Origin: Roseobacter sp. | Lineage (GTDB): Bacteria; Pseudomonadota; Alphaproteobacteria; Rhodobacterales; Rhodobacteraceae | NCBI GenBank assembly: GCA_024636495.1 | Contig: JAGXGZ010000081.1 | Coordinates: forward strand, 24,685 to 88,684 | Reading direction: 5' to 3' | DNA: 64,000 bases | In this document: piece after piece, positions 53,532 to 62,905 of the stretch | How positions within the stretch are numbered: position 1 is the first letter of the stretch | How the letters are laid out: the number at the start of each line of letters is the position of its first letter | Notes under the pieces: generated by a model | What the model was told of the DNA's origin: nothing | Database searches by the model: none | The model's input: the letters and a program-made list of their open reading frames with translations, nothing else | Translations under genes and position numbers: made by a program

Positions 53532-54740
53532 ATGATACTGACCAGCACCGAAGGCCAAAAAGACCTTCCCAGATATTTTTCGCGCGTATATGCGATGGCG
53601 CAGGAAATGGAGAACGGTCAGGTTGATTTTGTTTTGCCCGATGGTCGCCATTTTCGTGCCGTGGGCAAGAACCCTTTGCCAGTGGCAGAAATTCAAATCC
53701 ACAACGCGGATCTTTTCGCGCGCCTGATCCGCGACGGTGATCTGGGGTTTTGCGACGCCTATCTGGACGAATGGTGGAGCACGCCTGATTTGCAAGCCTT
53801 TATGGATGTGGCCCACGCAAACGAAGACATCTACGATTCATTTCCGGGCATGGGGTTGGTCCGGAAATACGAGGCCCTTCGGTTCTGGCTGCAAAGCAAC
53901 AGCAAGAAACAAGCCCGCAAGAACATCAGCTATCACTATGATCTGGGGAATGATTTCTACAAGCTTTGGCTTGATGATACGATGACCTATTCCAGCGCCT
54001 TGTTCGAGGATGGCGCGCAGCAGTCGCTTGAGGCGGCACAGACGGCAAAATATGCCTCGATGGTCGATCAGATGGGGGTACAGCCCGGTGATCACGTGCT
54101 TGAAATTGGCTGTGGCTGGGGTGGGTTTGCTGAATATGCCGCGAAAGAGCGTGGGTTGAAGGTGACCTGCCTTACGATTAGCAAAGAACAGTTTAAGTAT
54201 GCTCAGGAACGTATTGATAAGGCAGGGCTTTCTGATCTCGTTGAGTTCAAGCTGCAAGACTATCGCGACGAGCGCGGCATCTATGACGGGATCGCCAGTA
54301 TCGAGATGTTCGAGGCCGTAGGTGAAAAATACTGGCCGTCTTACTTCAATACTTTGCGCGACCGTCTCAAGCCCGGCAAGTTAGCCACCTTGCAAATTAT
54401 CACCGTTCAGGATCGTCGCTGGAAGATCTACAAGCGCGGCGTTGATTTCATTCAGAAATACATCTTTCCGGGGGGCATGCTGCCAAGTCCGTCAGTCTTG
54501 CGCCAACAGGTTGAAAAGGCCGGTCTGGGTGTGGTGAAATCGATCGAATTCGGCAAAAGCTACGATCTGACCTTGCGTCGCTGGCATGTAACTTTCAACG
54601 AGAAGTGGGAAGAGATTGCCGCGATGGGCTTTGATGAGCGGTTCAAGCGGATGTGGAATTTCTACCTCACCTCTTGTGCGTCAACCTTTGACAGCGGTAA
54701 TTGTGATGTGACACAGATTACGGTGAAACGCCCGATTTAG
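53532..54740 (+). CDS. cfa: Cyclopropane-fatty-acyl-phospholipid synthase family protein
   Basis: 402 residues. A SAM-dependent enzyme that adds a methylene bridge to unsaturated acyl chains of membrane lipids, or a related lipid methyltransferase. The SAM loop is VLEIGCGWGGF from residue 189. Other blocks are ISYHYDLGNDFYKLWLDDTM, SIEMFEAVGEKYWPSYF and FIQKYIFPGGMLPS. The frame is open from a TTG at 53466, but the ATG at 53532 with GGGAG upstream is preferred. Confidence 0.93.
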   Translation: MILTSTEGQKDLPRYFSRVYAMAQEMENGQVDFVLPDGRHFRAVGKNPLPVAEIQIHNADLFARLIRDGDLGFCDAYLDEWWSTPDLQAFMDVAHANEDIYDSFPGMGLVRKYEALRFWLQSNSKKQARKNISYHYDLGNDFYKLWLDDTMTYSSALFEDGAQQSLEAAQTAKYASMVDQMGVQPGDHVLEIGCGWGGFAEYAAKERGLKVTCLTISKEQFKYAQERIDKAGLSDLVEFKLQDYRDERGIYDGIASIEMFEAVGEKYWPSYFNTLRDRLKPGKLATLQIITVQDRRWKIYKRGVDFIQKYIFPGGMLPSPSVLRQQVEKAGLGVVKSIEFGKSYDLTLRRWHVTFNEKWEEIAAMGFDERFKRMWNFYLTSCASTFDSGNCDVTQITVKRPI

Positions 54741-54770
54741 GGGCATGCGCCGTATCTAAAGGAGCCCGCG

Positions 54771-55211
54771 ATGCCTACAGCTGCCCGATTGATGGCTGCC
54801 ATATGTCTGGCGCTTCTGGGGTTCGTTTTGTCGGAAATGATCATGCCGCTGATGCCGGAAAGGTCCAGCTTTGGCTACTTCGTGCCAACAAACATGGCGC
54901 TTGGCGCTTTGGCGGGATGGGTCGTGATGGGGCCGCGCGCTGGTGGTGGATTTGTGATGGGGCTTAGCAACGGGCTGACGGGCACGTTCATCTTGCTGCT
55001 TTGGGGGCTTGCCACGCAATCGACCCTTACAATGTTGAAGCTGTCGATGCAGCGTCGATATGACGGGTTGGGCGAAGCCGTATTGGCGGTGCTGTCGATC
55101 GGTGCCGAATATTTCTTGATCATGGCGACAATTCCAATTGCGATTGTGGTTCTTGTTGGGGGTGCTATCAGCGGGTTTGTAACTAATTACGCTGAACAGA
55201 AGTGGCCATAA
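54771..55211 (+). CDS. trgA: TrgA-family membrane protein (tellurite resistance locus)
   Basis: 146 residues with four predicted membrane helices (LMAAICLALLGFVLSEMIM, NMALGALAGWVVMGP, GTFILLLWGLA and the C-terminal ATIPIAIVVLVGG). It matches TrgA, first described with trgB and cysK as a tellurite resistance locus of Rhodobacter sphaeroides; the same gene order follows here. Molecular function is not settled. Confidence 0.88.
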   Translation: MPTAARLMAAICLALLGFVLSEMIMPLMPERSSFGYFVPTNMALGALAGWVVMGPRAGGGFVMGLSNGLTGTFILLLWGLATQSTLTMLKLSMQRRYDGLGEAVLAVLSIGAEYFLIMATIPIAIVVLVGGAISGFVTNYAEQKWP

Positions 55212-55215
55212 CCTA

Positions 55216-56349
55216 ATGAATACGCTATTTTTTTACGGAACGCTTCGTCATGTTCCGTTGCTTGAGATCGTCTTGGGCCGCCCGGCCAGCGCCATTGCCC
55301 TAACGCCCGAGAGATTGGCCAACCATGCCGCGCTGAGCGTCGCAGAAGGCCCCTTTCCCTGCATTATCGAGCATCAGGGGGACGTGACAGACGGGCTGCT
55401 GGTCGAAGGCCTGAGTGACGCCGATATCGCGCGGCTTGATTTCTACGAGGGGAGCTTTGCCTTTGATCTGCGCGATGTGACACTGGAAGGCGGACAAACT
55501 GCGCAGGTCTATTTTCCCCATGCTGGCAGGTGGTCGACCAAAGGGCCGTGGGTGCTGCAGGATTGGGAAAGCGATTGGGCCGCCTTAAGCTGCTTTGCGG
55601 CGCGCGAGGTGATGGATTACTTTGGCCGCTATTCCGTGACCGAGGTCGCGCGGATGTTCCCGATGATCCGCACGCGGGCCGCCGCGATGGTGAATGCCGC
55701 GCAGTCCAAACATGGGGCAGGGACGTTGCATGGCAAAGTCGATGTGCAGCGGCTTGACCGGGTTTATACCAATTATTTCGCGCTGAACGAATATCACCTG
55801 AGGCACGAACGCTTTGACGGCAAAATGTCGGATGTGTTGGAGCGTGCGGTTTTTGTGGCGTCCGACGCGGCACTTGTGCTGCCCTATGACCCCGTGCGCG
55901 ACCGGGTGATGCTGGTTGAACAGCTTCGGATGGGGCCGATTGCGCGTGGCGACCGTGCCGTTTGGCAACTCGAGCCCATCGCAGGGCGCGTCGACCCCGG
56001 CGAGACACCCGAGCAAGCCGCGCACCGCGAGGCCGCAGAAGAGGCGGGGATCACCTTGCAAGCGCTTGAAAAGGTGGCAGAAACCTATGCATCCCCCGGT
56101 GACAGCACCGAATTTTTCTACATCTATGTGGGCCTTGCCGATTTGCCCGATCGCGCAACGGGCGTCGGTGGACTGGCCTCCGAGGATGAAGATATCCGGT
56201 CGCATCTGATGTCATTCGATGCGTTGATGACCTTGGCCGAGACGCAACAAGCGGCCAATGCCCCGCTGGTGATCGCCGCCTATTGGCTTGCGTACCACCG
56301 CGACCGCTTGAGGTTGCGCGCACCCGCCGCTAAACCGGATGTAACTTGA
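55216..56349 (+). CDS. trgB: TrgB: gamma-glutamylcyclotransferase-like domain fused to a NUDIX hydrolase
   Basis: 377 residues. Residues 1-115 form an AIG2/GGCT-like domain starting LFFYGTLRHVPLLEIVLG. Residues about 180-360 are a NUDIX domain of the ADP-ribose pyrophosphatase type, with the NUDIX box GETPEQAAHREAAEEAGI from about residue 262. It would hydrolyse ADP-ribose or a similar nucleotide sugar. The fusion is a feature of TrgB. It starts 4 bases after trgA and ends 14 bases before cysK. Confidence 0.92.
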   Translation: MNTLFFYGTLRHVPLLEIVLGRPASAIALTPERLANHAALSVAEGPFPCIIEHQGDVTDGLLVEGLSDADIARLDFYEGSFAFDLRDVTLEGGQTAQVYFPHAGRWSTKGPWVLQDWESDWAALSCFAAREVMDYFGRYSVTEVARMFPMIRTRAAAMVNAAQSKHGAGTLHGKVDVQRLDRVYTNYFALNEYHLRHERFDGKMSDVLERAVFVASDAALVLPYDPVRDRVMLVEQLRMGPIARGDRAVWQLEPIAGRVDPGETPEQAAHREAAEEAGITLQALEKVAETYASPGDSTEFFYIYVGLADLPDRATGVGGLASEDEDIRSHLMSFDALMTLAETQQAANAPLVIAAYWLAYHRDRLRLRAPAAKPDVT

Positions 56350-56363
56350 TTTAGGAGCATCCC

Positions 56364-57398
56364 ATGCACGTCGCATCTGATCTGGCACAGGCCATCGGCA
56401 ACACCCCCCTTATCCGTCTGCGTAAGGCAAGCGAGCAAACCGGCTGCGATATTTACGGCAAGGCCGAATTCATGAACCCCGGCCAGTCGGTCAAGGACCG
56501 TGCTGCGCTCTACATCATTCGCGATGCCATTGCCCAAGGCACGCTGAAACCCGGCGGCACCATCGTCGAGGGGACAGCGGGGAACACGGGTATCGGTCTG
56601 GCGCTGGTGGGCGCGTCCATGGGGTTCAAGACGGTCATCGTGATCCCCGAAACCCAAAGTCAAGAAAAGAAGGACATGTTGCGCCTTGCCGGGGCTGAAC
56701 TGGTGGAAGTGCCTGCTGCACCTTACCGCAACCCCAATAATTTCGTGCGCTATTCCGAAAGGCTGGCCAACGAGCTGGCGCGCACCACCAACGAGGGTGT
56801 CATCTGGGCCAACCAGTTTGACAACGTCGCGAACCGCCAAGCGCATATCGAGACCACCGGCCCAGAAATTTGGGAACAGACGGGCGGCAAGGTCGACGGC
56901 TTTTGCTGCGCAGTCGGGTCGGGCGGTACTCTTGCCGGCATCGGCATGGCGTTGCAGCCCAAGGGCGTAAAGATCGCCTTGGCTGACCCAGACGGTGCTG
57001 CGTTGCACAGCTATTACACCACGGGCGAATTGACGGCCGAGGGCGGGTCGATTGCCGAAGGCATCGGGCAGGTGCGTATCACCAAGAACCTAGAAGGCTT
57101 CACGCCTGATTTCAGCTATAACATCCCCGACAGCGAGGCGTTGCCGATCGTTTTCGATCTGTTGCAACACGAGGGCCTTTGCCTTGGCGCGTCCTCTGGC
57201 GTGAATGTGGCGGGGGCGGTGCGCATGGCCCGCGACATGGGGCCGGGCCATACGATCGTGACCATTCTGTGTGATTTTGGCACGCGCTATCAATCAAAAC
57301 TGTTCAACCCCGATTTCCTGCGTGAAAAAGGGCTGCCTGTTCCGGGCTGGCTTGACCGCGCGCCACAATCCATCCCAGGGGTCTTTGAGGACCAATGA
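56364..57398 (+). CDS. cysK: Cysteine synthase A
   Basis: 344 residues. O-acetylserine sulfhydrylase that makes cysteine from O-acetylserine and sulfide. The PLP lysine is in NPGQSVKDRAALYI, the phosphate loop in GTAGNTGIGLAL, and the late GSGGTLAGIGMAL motif is present. Slightly longer than E. coli CysK because of a C-terminal extension (LPVPGWLDRAPQSIPGVFEDQ spans this end). In Rhodobacter sphaeroides cysK lies in the trg tellurite locus as here. The stop overlaps the next gene (ATGA). Confidence 0.95.
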   Translation: MHVASDLAQAIGNTPLIRLRKASEQTGCDIYGKAEFMNPGQSVKDRAALYIIRDAIAQGTLKPGGTIVEGTAGNTGIGLALVGASMGFKTVIVIPETQSQEKKDMLRLAGAELVEVPAAPYRNPNNFVRYSERLANELARTTNEGVIWANQFDNVANRQAHIETTGPEIWEQTGGKVDGFCCAVGSGGTLAGIGMALQPKGVKIALADPDGAALHSYYTTGELTAEGGSIAEGIGQVRITKNLEGFTPDFSYNIPDSEALPIVFDLLQHEGLCLGASSGVNVAGAVRMARDMGPGHTIVTILCDFGTRYQSKLFNPDFLREKGLPVPGWLDRAPQSIPGVFEDQ

Positions 57399-59728
57399 CG
57401 CAACGGATGCGCGCGCTTTTTACCGGGCTTTGCCTTGCCGTCTGGCTTGTGGCCGGATCTGTGCTGGCTCAGGACGAACCTGCGCAAACAATCAACCAAT
57501 GGAACGAAGTCGCGACCAAGGCCGAGGCGTCCGTAGACGAGGATACCGCGAGCGACGCGGTGCTCGAGACATTACGTGCGCGGATCGTGGCGTTTCGGGC
57601 CGAATTTGACACGGCCCGCAAGGCGAATGCAGAACGGATTGCTATTCTGCGCGATCAGATCAACGCGCTTGGCCCAGCCCCCGAAGGTGAAACCGCAGAG
57701 GCTGAAGCCCCCGAGATTGCCGCAACCCGCGCAAGCCTTGAAGAGCAGCTTAACGCGCTTTTGGCACCCGTGCAGATTGCAGAGCGCGAATATTTGCGCG
57801 CCGATGGATTGGTGCGCCAGATCGACCAGATTATCCGCGACCGCCAGACACAAAGGCTTTTGACGACAACACCTTCGCCGCTGAACCCGGTCCATTGGAC
57901 CCCGGCGCTGAGGGATTTGAAGCACGCGTTTGGTGCGATGTTGATTGATCAGTCGGCGATCAACAATACCCAAAAGCTAACGAATTTCCGCGAAAAGCTG
58001 CCGCTGGTATTTTTTGCGACACTGCTTGGCTTGCTGCTGCTTTTTCGGGGCCGCCCTTGGGCGATCATGATGGTCAGCGGCTTGCGCAAACATCAGGCGC
58101 GCGGCTTGGGCATCTGGCGATTTGTCGTATCGCTGTTGCGGATCATCTTGCCGTTGGGCGGATTGTTCCTTGTGGCGATGGCCGCGCGTCAAACCGGTTT
58201 TCTGGGGGTGCGCGGCACCGAGGTGGTGACCCTTCTGCCGCTGATGGGTCTGGTCATATTCGGATTTCGCTGGGTCTCTGAAAGAGTTTTCTCGCGCGAT
58301 GACGAAGAAGCGTTGCTGCTTTTGCCCGCAGCGCAGCGCAGCCGCGCGCGGTTCTTTGTTAGTGGTATCACCGTTGTCATGATCATTTCGATCATCACCG
58401 GCAAGGTTCTGAGCTTTGATCTTCCATCTGCTGCGACCAGCGCCGTGGTGTCGTTTCCCTTTGCGGTGCTGATCAGCTTTGCGCTTTTTCGCATCGGTCA
58501 GATTTTGCGGAGTTATCAGGACGCCGAAGAAGAAACCCCTGACCCGGACGCGCCAGTGCGCCGCTCGACGCTTGCGCGCGTCGTGCGCAGCCTTGGCATC
58601 GGTGCAATGGCCGTTGCAGTGATTTCGCCGTTGTTGTTCGCATTCGGCTATCAGGATCTGTCAGATGCGATCTTGCGGCCCTTCGTGACCACGCTGGTGA
58701 TCTTGGGGCTGGTGATGGCCTTGCAACGGTTTTTGGCCGATGTGTATGGGGCAATCACAGGGCAAGGCATTGCTGCGCGCGAAGCCCTTTTGCCGGTGTT
58801 CTTTGGGATGATCCTGCTTGTGCTGGCCAGCCCGGCTTTGGCGTTGATCTGGGGCGCGCGGGTCACGGATCTGACGGAACTGTGGACCTCGTTTGCGCGC
58901 GGGTTTGCCGTTGGCGATACGCGGATTTCACCGACCAACCTTTTGACCTTTGCGATCATCTTCTCGGTTGGATATCTGCTGACGCGGCTGTTGCAGGGCA
59001 CTTTACGCTCGAACGTGTTGCCAAAGACGCAAATCGACATCGGCGGTCAGAATGCGTTGCTTTCAGGGCTTGGCTATATTGGTATATTTCTGGCGGCCTT
59101 GGCGGCTATTACCGGGGCAGGGATCGACCTTAGCTCGCTTGCGATTGTGGCGGGTGCGCTTTCGGTAGGTATCGGTTTTGGCCTGCAAAACATTGTCAGC
59201 AACTTTGTCTCGGGCATCATTTTGCTGATCGAGCGGCCCATTTCAGAGGGTGACTGGATCGAGGTCGGCGGAAAATCTGGGTATGTGCGTGATATCTCGG
59301 TGCGCTCTACCCGGATCGAGACATTCGACCGCACGGATGTGATCGTGCCAAACGCCGATCTGGTCAGCGGCACCGTGACCAACTTTACCCGCGGCAATAC
59401 CGTGGGGCGGGTGATCGTATCGGTCGGTGTCGCCTACGGCACTGACACAAAACGGGTCGAGGGCATTTTGCGTGCAATCGCCGAAGATCAGCCGATGGTG
59501 CTGGCCAGCCCGCCGCCAAACGTGCTTTTTCTGAATTTTGGGGCCGACGCGCTTGAGTTTGAAATCCGCGCCTTCCTGCGCGATGTCAACTGGATGATGC
59601 AGGTCAAAAGCGACATCAACCACGCTATCGCCAAACGTTTTGCCGAAGAAAAGATTGAAGTACCCTTTGCACAGCGTGACGTATGGTTGCGCAATCCAGA
59701 GGCATTGAAGCCGGATGCCGCCACATGA
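57395..59728 (+). CDS. MscS-family mechanosensitive channel with N-terminal DUF3772 region
   Basis: 777 residues. A signal peptide (LFTGLCLAVWLVAGSVLA) leads into a periplasmic helical region (about 30-190; coiled coil and DUF3772), then about ten membrane helices. The MscS pore and beta domain follow: GFGLQNIVSNFVSGIILLIE, ISEGDWIEVGGKSG and VIVPNADLVSG. The architecture is close to MscK/YjeP-type large channels, which release solutes during hypo-osmotic shock. The start overlaps the cysK stop; the stop overlaps the next gene by 4 bases. Confidence 0.94.
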   Translation: MTQRMRALFTGLCLAVWLVAGSVLAQDEPAQTINQWNEVATKAEASVDEDTASDAVLETLRARIVAFRAEFDTARKANAERIAILRDQINALGPAPEGETAEAEAPEIAATRASLEEQLNALLAPVQIAEREYLRADGLVRQIDQIIRDRQTQRLLTTTPSPLNPVHWTPALRDLKHAFGAMLIDQSAINNTQKLTNFREKLPLVFFATLLGLLLLFRGRPWAIMMVSGLRKHQARGLGIWRFVVSLLRIILPLGGLFLVAMAARQTGFLGVRGTEVVTLLPLMGLVIFGFRWVSERVFSRDDEEALLLLPAAQRSRARFFVSGITVVMIISIITGKVLSFDLPSAATSAVVSFPFAVLISFALFRIGQILRSYQDAEEETPDPDAPVRRSTLARVVRSLGIGAMAVAVISPLLFAFGYQDLSDAILRPFVTTLVILGLVMALQRFLADVYGAITGQGIAAREALLPVFFGMILLVLASPALALIWGARVTDLTELWTSFARGFAVGDTRISPTNLLTFAIIFSVGYLLTRLLQGTLRSNVLPKTQIDIGGQNALLSGLGYIGIFLAALAAITGAGIDLSSLAIVAGALSVGIGFGLQNIVSNFVSGIILLIERPISEGDWIEVGGKSGYVRDISVRSTRIETFDRTDVIVPNADLVSGTVTNFTRGNTVGRVIVSVGVAYGTDTKRVEGILRAIAEDQPMVLASPPPNVLFLNFGADALEFEIRAFLRDVNWMMQVKSDINHAIAKRFAEEKIEVPFAQRDVWLRNPEALKPDAAT

Positions 59729-60444
59729 CCCAAGCGTTGTACCTTGAGGATGCGTACCTGCGCGAGGCACATGGTATCGTGACGGCGATCACCGATGAAG
59801 GCGGCATCGTACTTGACGGGTCGATCTTTTACCCCACGGGCGGCGGACAACCCGGTGACAGCGGATGGTTGGCGTGGGACGGCAAGCGGCTGCCGATCGC
59901 GACCACCGTCAAAGGGCAGGGCGATGCCATAGCCCTTGTCCCCGCAGAGCCCCAGATTTTGCCCGACGTGGGCACCCATGTCACGCAGCTTCTGGATTGG
60001 GACCGACGGCACAGGCACATGCGCGTGCACACGATGCTTCATCTGTTGTCGGTTGTCGTGCCTTTCGGGGTGACGGGCGGCCAGATCTCGGCCCGCCATG
60101 GGCGTCTGGATTTCGACATGCCCGATGCCCCCGAAGACCGCGACGGCATCGAAGAGGCGCTCAACCGCTTTATTGAAGCTGACCTGCGCGTAAGCGAGCG
60201 TTGGATCACCCAAGACGAACTGGACGCTGCACCCGAGCTGGTCAAGACAATGGCTGTAAAGCCGCCCAAAGGGGCAGGTCGTGTGCGGCTGGTCCAGATT
60301 GGCAGTGGTTCAAGCTGGGTCGACCTGCAACCCTGCGGCGGCACCCACGTTGCACGCACCGGCGAGGTGGGCGCGCTTTTGTTGGGCAAAATCGAGAAAA
60401 AAGGCCGTCAGAACCGCAGGATTTACGTTCACCTCGACAGTTAG
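59725..60444 (+). CDS. AlaX-type alanyl-tRNA editing protein
   Basis: 239 residues, a free-standing homologue of the AlaRS editing domain that hydrolyses Ser- or Gly-mischarged tRNA-Ala. Zinc ligands are the two histidines in HTMLHLL and the Cys/His of QPCGGTHVART. The FYPTGGGQPGDSG motif is the editing-domain signature. The start ATG at 59725 overlaps the channel gene stop (ATGA). Confidence 0.93.
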   Translation: MTQALYLEDAYLREAHGIVTAITDEGGIVLDGSIFYPTGGGQPGDSGWLAWDGKRLPIATTVKGQGDAIALVPAEPQILPDVGTHVTQLLDWDRRHRHMRVHTMLHLLSVVVPFGVTGGQISARHGRLDFDMPDAPEDRDGIEEALNRFIEADLRVSERWITQDELDAAPELVKTMAVKPPKGAGRVRLVQIGSGSSWVDLQPCGGTHVARTGEVGALLLGKIEKKGRQNRRIYVHLDS

Positions 60445-60515
60445 ACTCTACAGCTAAATTGGCACGTTTTACCCCTTGCGCCCAGACGGTGCCTCACGTT
60501 AAACACCGCTCTAAT

Positions 60516-60605
60516 GGATCGGTGGCCGAGTGGTCGAAGGCGCACGCCTGGAAAGTGTGTAGGCGGGAGACCGTCTCCAGGGTTCGAATCCCTGTCGATC
60601 CGCCA
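60516..60605 (+). tRNA. tRNA-Ser (anticodon GGA)
   Basis: 90 bases including encoded CCA. Acceptor GGATCGG pairs with TCGATCC. Anticodon stem CACGC/GTGTG carries loop CTGGAAA (anticodon GGA, reads UCC/UCU). The long variable arm (GCGGGAGACCGTC) is typical of tRNA-Ser, and the T-arm has GGTTCGAATCC. The 3' end is followed by phage-derived sequence. Confidence 0.97.
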
Positions 60606-60670
60606 TTATCTCATATTTTGTTTATAATTGATTGAATTAAGGCGATAATTTTTTTGCCTGTAGACCATTT

Positions 60671-60690
60671 TGTATAGCAAAATGTATAGC
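60671..60690 (+). repeat. Short direct repeat next to tRNA-Ser
   Basis: TGTATAGC occurs at 60671-60678 and again at 60683-60690 in an AT-rich stretch between the tRNA and the phage portal remnant. It might be part of an old recombination site, but no tRNA-end duplicate was found. Confidence 0.3.
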
Positions 60691-60754
60691 GTTTTTGGGA
60701 TTCACAGCGATTTATCAGTGTGGTATATAGATACCGCCCTGTATGGAACGCTGA

Positions 60755-61027
60755 ATGTCTTTTATCGACGGCCTCTTTGGAAAGAACGAATCCAAAGCCC
60801 TTAGTTTGACCGATCCGGCAGCTTTCGGATTGTTCGGCGCTACGCCAACCGCCACCGGCATTCATGTCAGTGGCAACTCTGCCTTGCGCGTTCCTGCCGT
60901 GGCCTGGGCAGTTGCGCTGATCAGCGAAACCATCGGTGCCATGCCTGCCAAGGTGCACCTGACCGAAACGAAGGAGGCGGCCAAGGGGCAGGGCGCTTAC
61001 CCTCGCGGTCGTATTTCCGGCGCGTAG
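60755..61027 (+). pseudogene. Remnant of a phage portal protein gene (HK97 type)
   Basis: A 90-codon frame whose first about 70 residues look like the N-terminus of HK97-family portal proteins (FIDGLFGKNES, and SALRVPAVAWAVALISETIG). Intact portals have about 400 residues; here the similarity stops near KVHLTETKE and the frame ends soon after. No terminase, capsid or integrase gene is nearby. The position just after tRNA-Ser suggests an old prophage insertion that was deleted. Confidence 0.72.
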
Positions 61028-61337
61028 GATTCGTGGCTTCTCTTTCAGCTAGCTGTCCGCCCGCTGACTCAACTCGACGCCGTAGACCCCTCTGTGAGTC
61101 ATCTGCGAGATTGTTTCACTGACATCCTCGCTCGGTCTCAAAAGGAAAGCGCGCTGAAGCCGAGGGCGGAATGGTCCTGGTCCTGCAGTAGAGCAATGGT
61201 GTGCGGCCATCTGCGGCAGAGAGCAATTGAGTTCCTTATCGTCCGGAAATGCCTTGAGCTGTTGTCAGTCAATCACAGCGCTTATTGTGGGGCGGACGAT
61301 TAGGCCACTTCTCTCACAGAAATCCGATGTAACAAAA
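61028..61337. other. Non-coding stretch after the phage remnant
   Basis: 310 bases with short open frames but no recognisable gene or structure. It is probably decayed prophage or flanking DNA between the portal remnant and the convergent SDR gene. Confidence 0.45.
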
Positions 61338-62102
61338 TCAGCCATAAACCAACCCACCATCAACGATCAGATTTTGCCCGGTGACAGCTCTGGCCCAAGG
61401 CGACGCAAAGAACAGCACCGCGTCAGCCATCTCTTGGGGTGTAGTCACACGACCCAAAGGGGTTTGTGCTGCGATTAGGTCAAAGACTTCGTCTGGTGTC
61501 GCGGCGCTTGCATCGGTTGTGCGCAGCAGCCCGCCTGAGACCATGTTGACCGTCACGCCCAACGGGCCAAGCTCCTTTGCCGCTGTGCGGGTCAGCGCCA
61601 TCAGGGCGGCTTTGGCAGCGATATATTCATGGTAGGGCACGACGGGGTTCTGGACGAGGTTGGTGCCAATTGTAATGACACGCCCAAAACCTTGGGCGGT
61701 AAAATGTGGCTGCAGGGCCTGCATGCACGTGAGCGCGCCACCGACAGCCGTTTCTGACTGTTGTGCGATCTCGGCCCATGTCAGCTGGTCCAGATGGCTG
61801 CGCGCTTGACCGTTAAAGGTGAAATCAGCCAATGCATTGTGGACCAGCACATCGGGTGTGGCGAAGTGGTCGGTGATTGCGGCGATCATGCCTGACACCT
61901 GATCCGGGTCGGTGACATCGGCCTTGAACGCTGCTGCCTTTGGGCCAATTTCGCGCGCGAGATCTTTGGCTGCGCTCTCACTCCGGCGATAATTGATGGC
62001 AACCTGCGCCCCTTCACTGGCGAAACTCCGGGCGATGGCCGCCCCAAGGCCACGCCCTGCACCGGTGACAAGGACAGTAAGATCGGAAATCGGGCGGGTC
62101 AT
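61338..62102 (-). CDS. Short-chain dehydrogenase/reductase at the end of the thiamine operon
   Basis: 254 residues of classical SDR fold. The NAD(P) loop is VTGAGRGLGAAIA, the structural VHNAL motif takes the place of NNAG, and the catalytic Tyr and Lys are in YHEYIAAKAAL. Annotators would call it 3-oxoacyl-ACP reductase-like; the substrate is unknown. The ATG at 62102 overlaps the thiD stop (ATGA), so it is translated with the thiamine genes. Confidence 0.88.
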   Translation of the reverse strand: MTRPISDLTVLVTGAGRGLGAAIARSFASEGAQVAINYRRSESAAKDLAREIGPKAAAFKADVTDPDQVSGMIAAITDHFATPDVLVHNALADFTFNGQARSHLDQLTWAEIAQQSETAVGGALTCMQALQPHFTAQGFGRVITIGTNLVQNPVVPYHEYIAAKAALMALTRTAAKELGPLGVTVNMVSGGLLRTTDASAATPDEVFDLIAAQTPLGRVTTPQEMADAVLFFASPWARAVTGQNLIVDGGLVYG

Positions 62103-62905
62103 AGTGTGATTCCTGTATTTAAAGCATGAAAGTGATGGGTCGGGCCGTGGCCGTTGCCGACTGTCAGGGCATCGGCATGGGCGATCGCAGATGTGACATA
62201 GGCCTTGGCTTTGACAGCCGCGTATTGCAGCGGCAGGCCTGCCCCAAGGAAAGTCGCAAGGGCCGAAGACAAGGTGCAGCCGGTCCCATGCGTTTTCTGC
62301 GTGGCGTGACGGGGACCATGCAACCATCGCATCCCACTTGTGTCCGCCAACAGGTCAGGGCTGTCGTCGCCGAACAGATGGCCGCCTTTCAACAGCACGG
62401 CTTTGGGGCCGAAGCGCAGCAGCTCTTGGGCTTGCGCTTCCATGTCTGCGCGCGACCTGGCCTCGGGCACCTCCAGCAGGTCGGCGGCTTCGGGCAGGTT
62501 TGGCGTGATGACGGTTGCCCTGCGACAGGTAAGGCGCAGCGCTGCAACGGCATCCGCTTGCAGTAAACGGTCGCCGCCTTTGGCAACCATCACAGGATCA
62601 AGCACGACAGGTGCGTTCAATCCTGCAAGGCTCTCGGTCACGGCCTTGATGATTGAGGCTTGTCCAAGCATCCCGATCTTGACCGCATCGATGCGAATAT
62701 CGGCGCGGATGGCGGCAATCTGGGCGGCGATAAACGCAGGCGAAACCAGTTCCACACCGCTGACACAGCGGGTGTTTTGCGCCGTGAGCGCGGTAATTGC
62801 GGCCATCGCATAGCCGCCATTGGCCGAAATCGCCTTTATATCGGCCTGGATACCTGCACCGCCCGACGGATCAGACCCTGCGATGGAGAGGATGTTAGGA
62901 ATCAT
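62099..62905 (-). CDS. thiD: Hydroxymethylpyrimidine / phosphomethylpyrimidine kinase
   Basis: 268 residues. Phosphorylates HMP and HMP-P for thiamine synthesis or salvage. The substrate motif is IAGSDPSGGAGIQADIK near the N-terminus; VLDPVMVAKGGDRLL and the anion-hole motif KTHGTGCTLSSALA follow. The frame is open 4 codons upstream (GTG at 62917), but the ATG at 62905 overlaps the thiE stop. Confidence 0.95.
   Translation of the reverse strand: MIPNILSIAGSDPSGGAGIQADIKAISANGGYAMAAITALTAQNTRCVSGVELVSPAFIAAQIAAIRADIRIDAVKIGMLGQASIIKAVTESLAGLNAPVVLDPVMVAKGGDRLLQADAVAALRLTCRRATVITPNLPEAADLLEVPEARSRADMEAQAQELLRFGPKAVLLKGGHLFGDDSPDLLADTSGMRWLHGPRHATQKTHGTGCTLSSALATFLGAGLPLQYAAVKAKAYVTSAIAHADALTVGNGHGPTHHFHALNTGITL

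Noticed and set aside
60606..61337. Intact prophage or CRISPR array after tRNA-Ser
   Set aside because: Only a portal fragment is present and there are no regularly spaced repeats; no CRISPR-like array was seen anywhere in the window.
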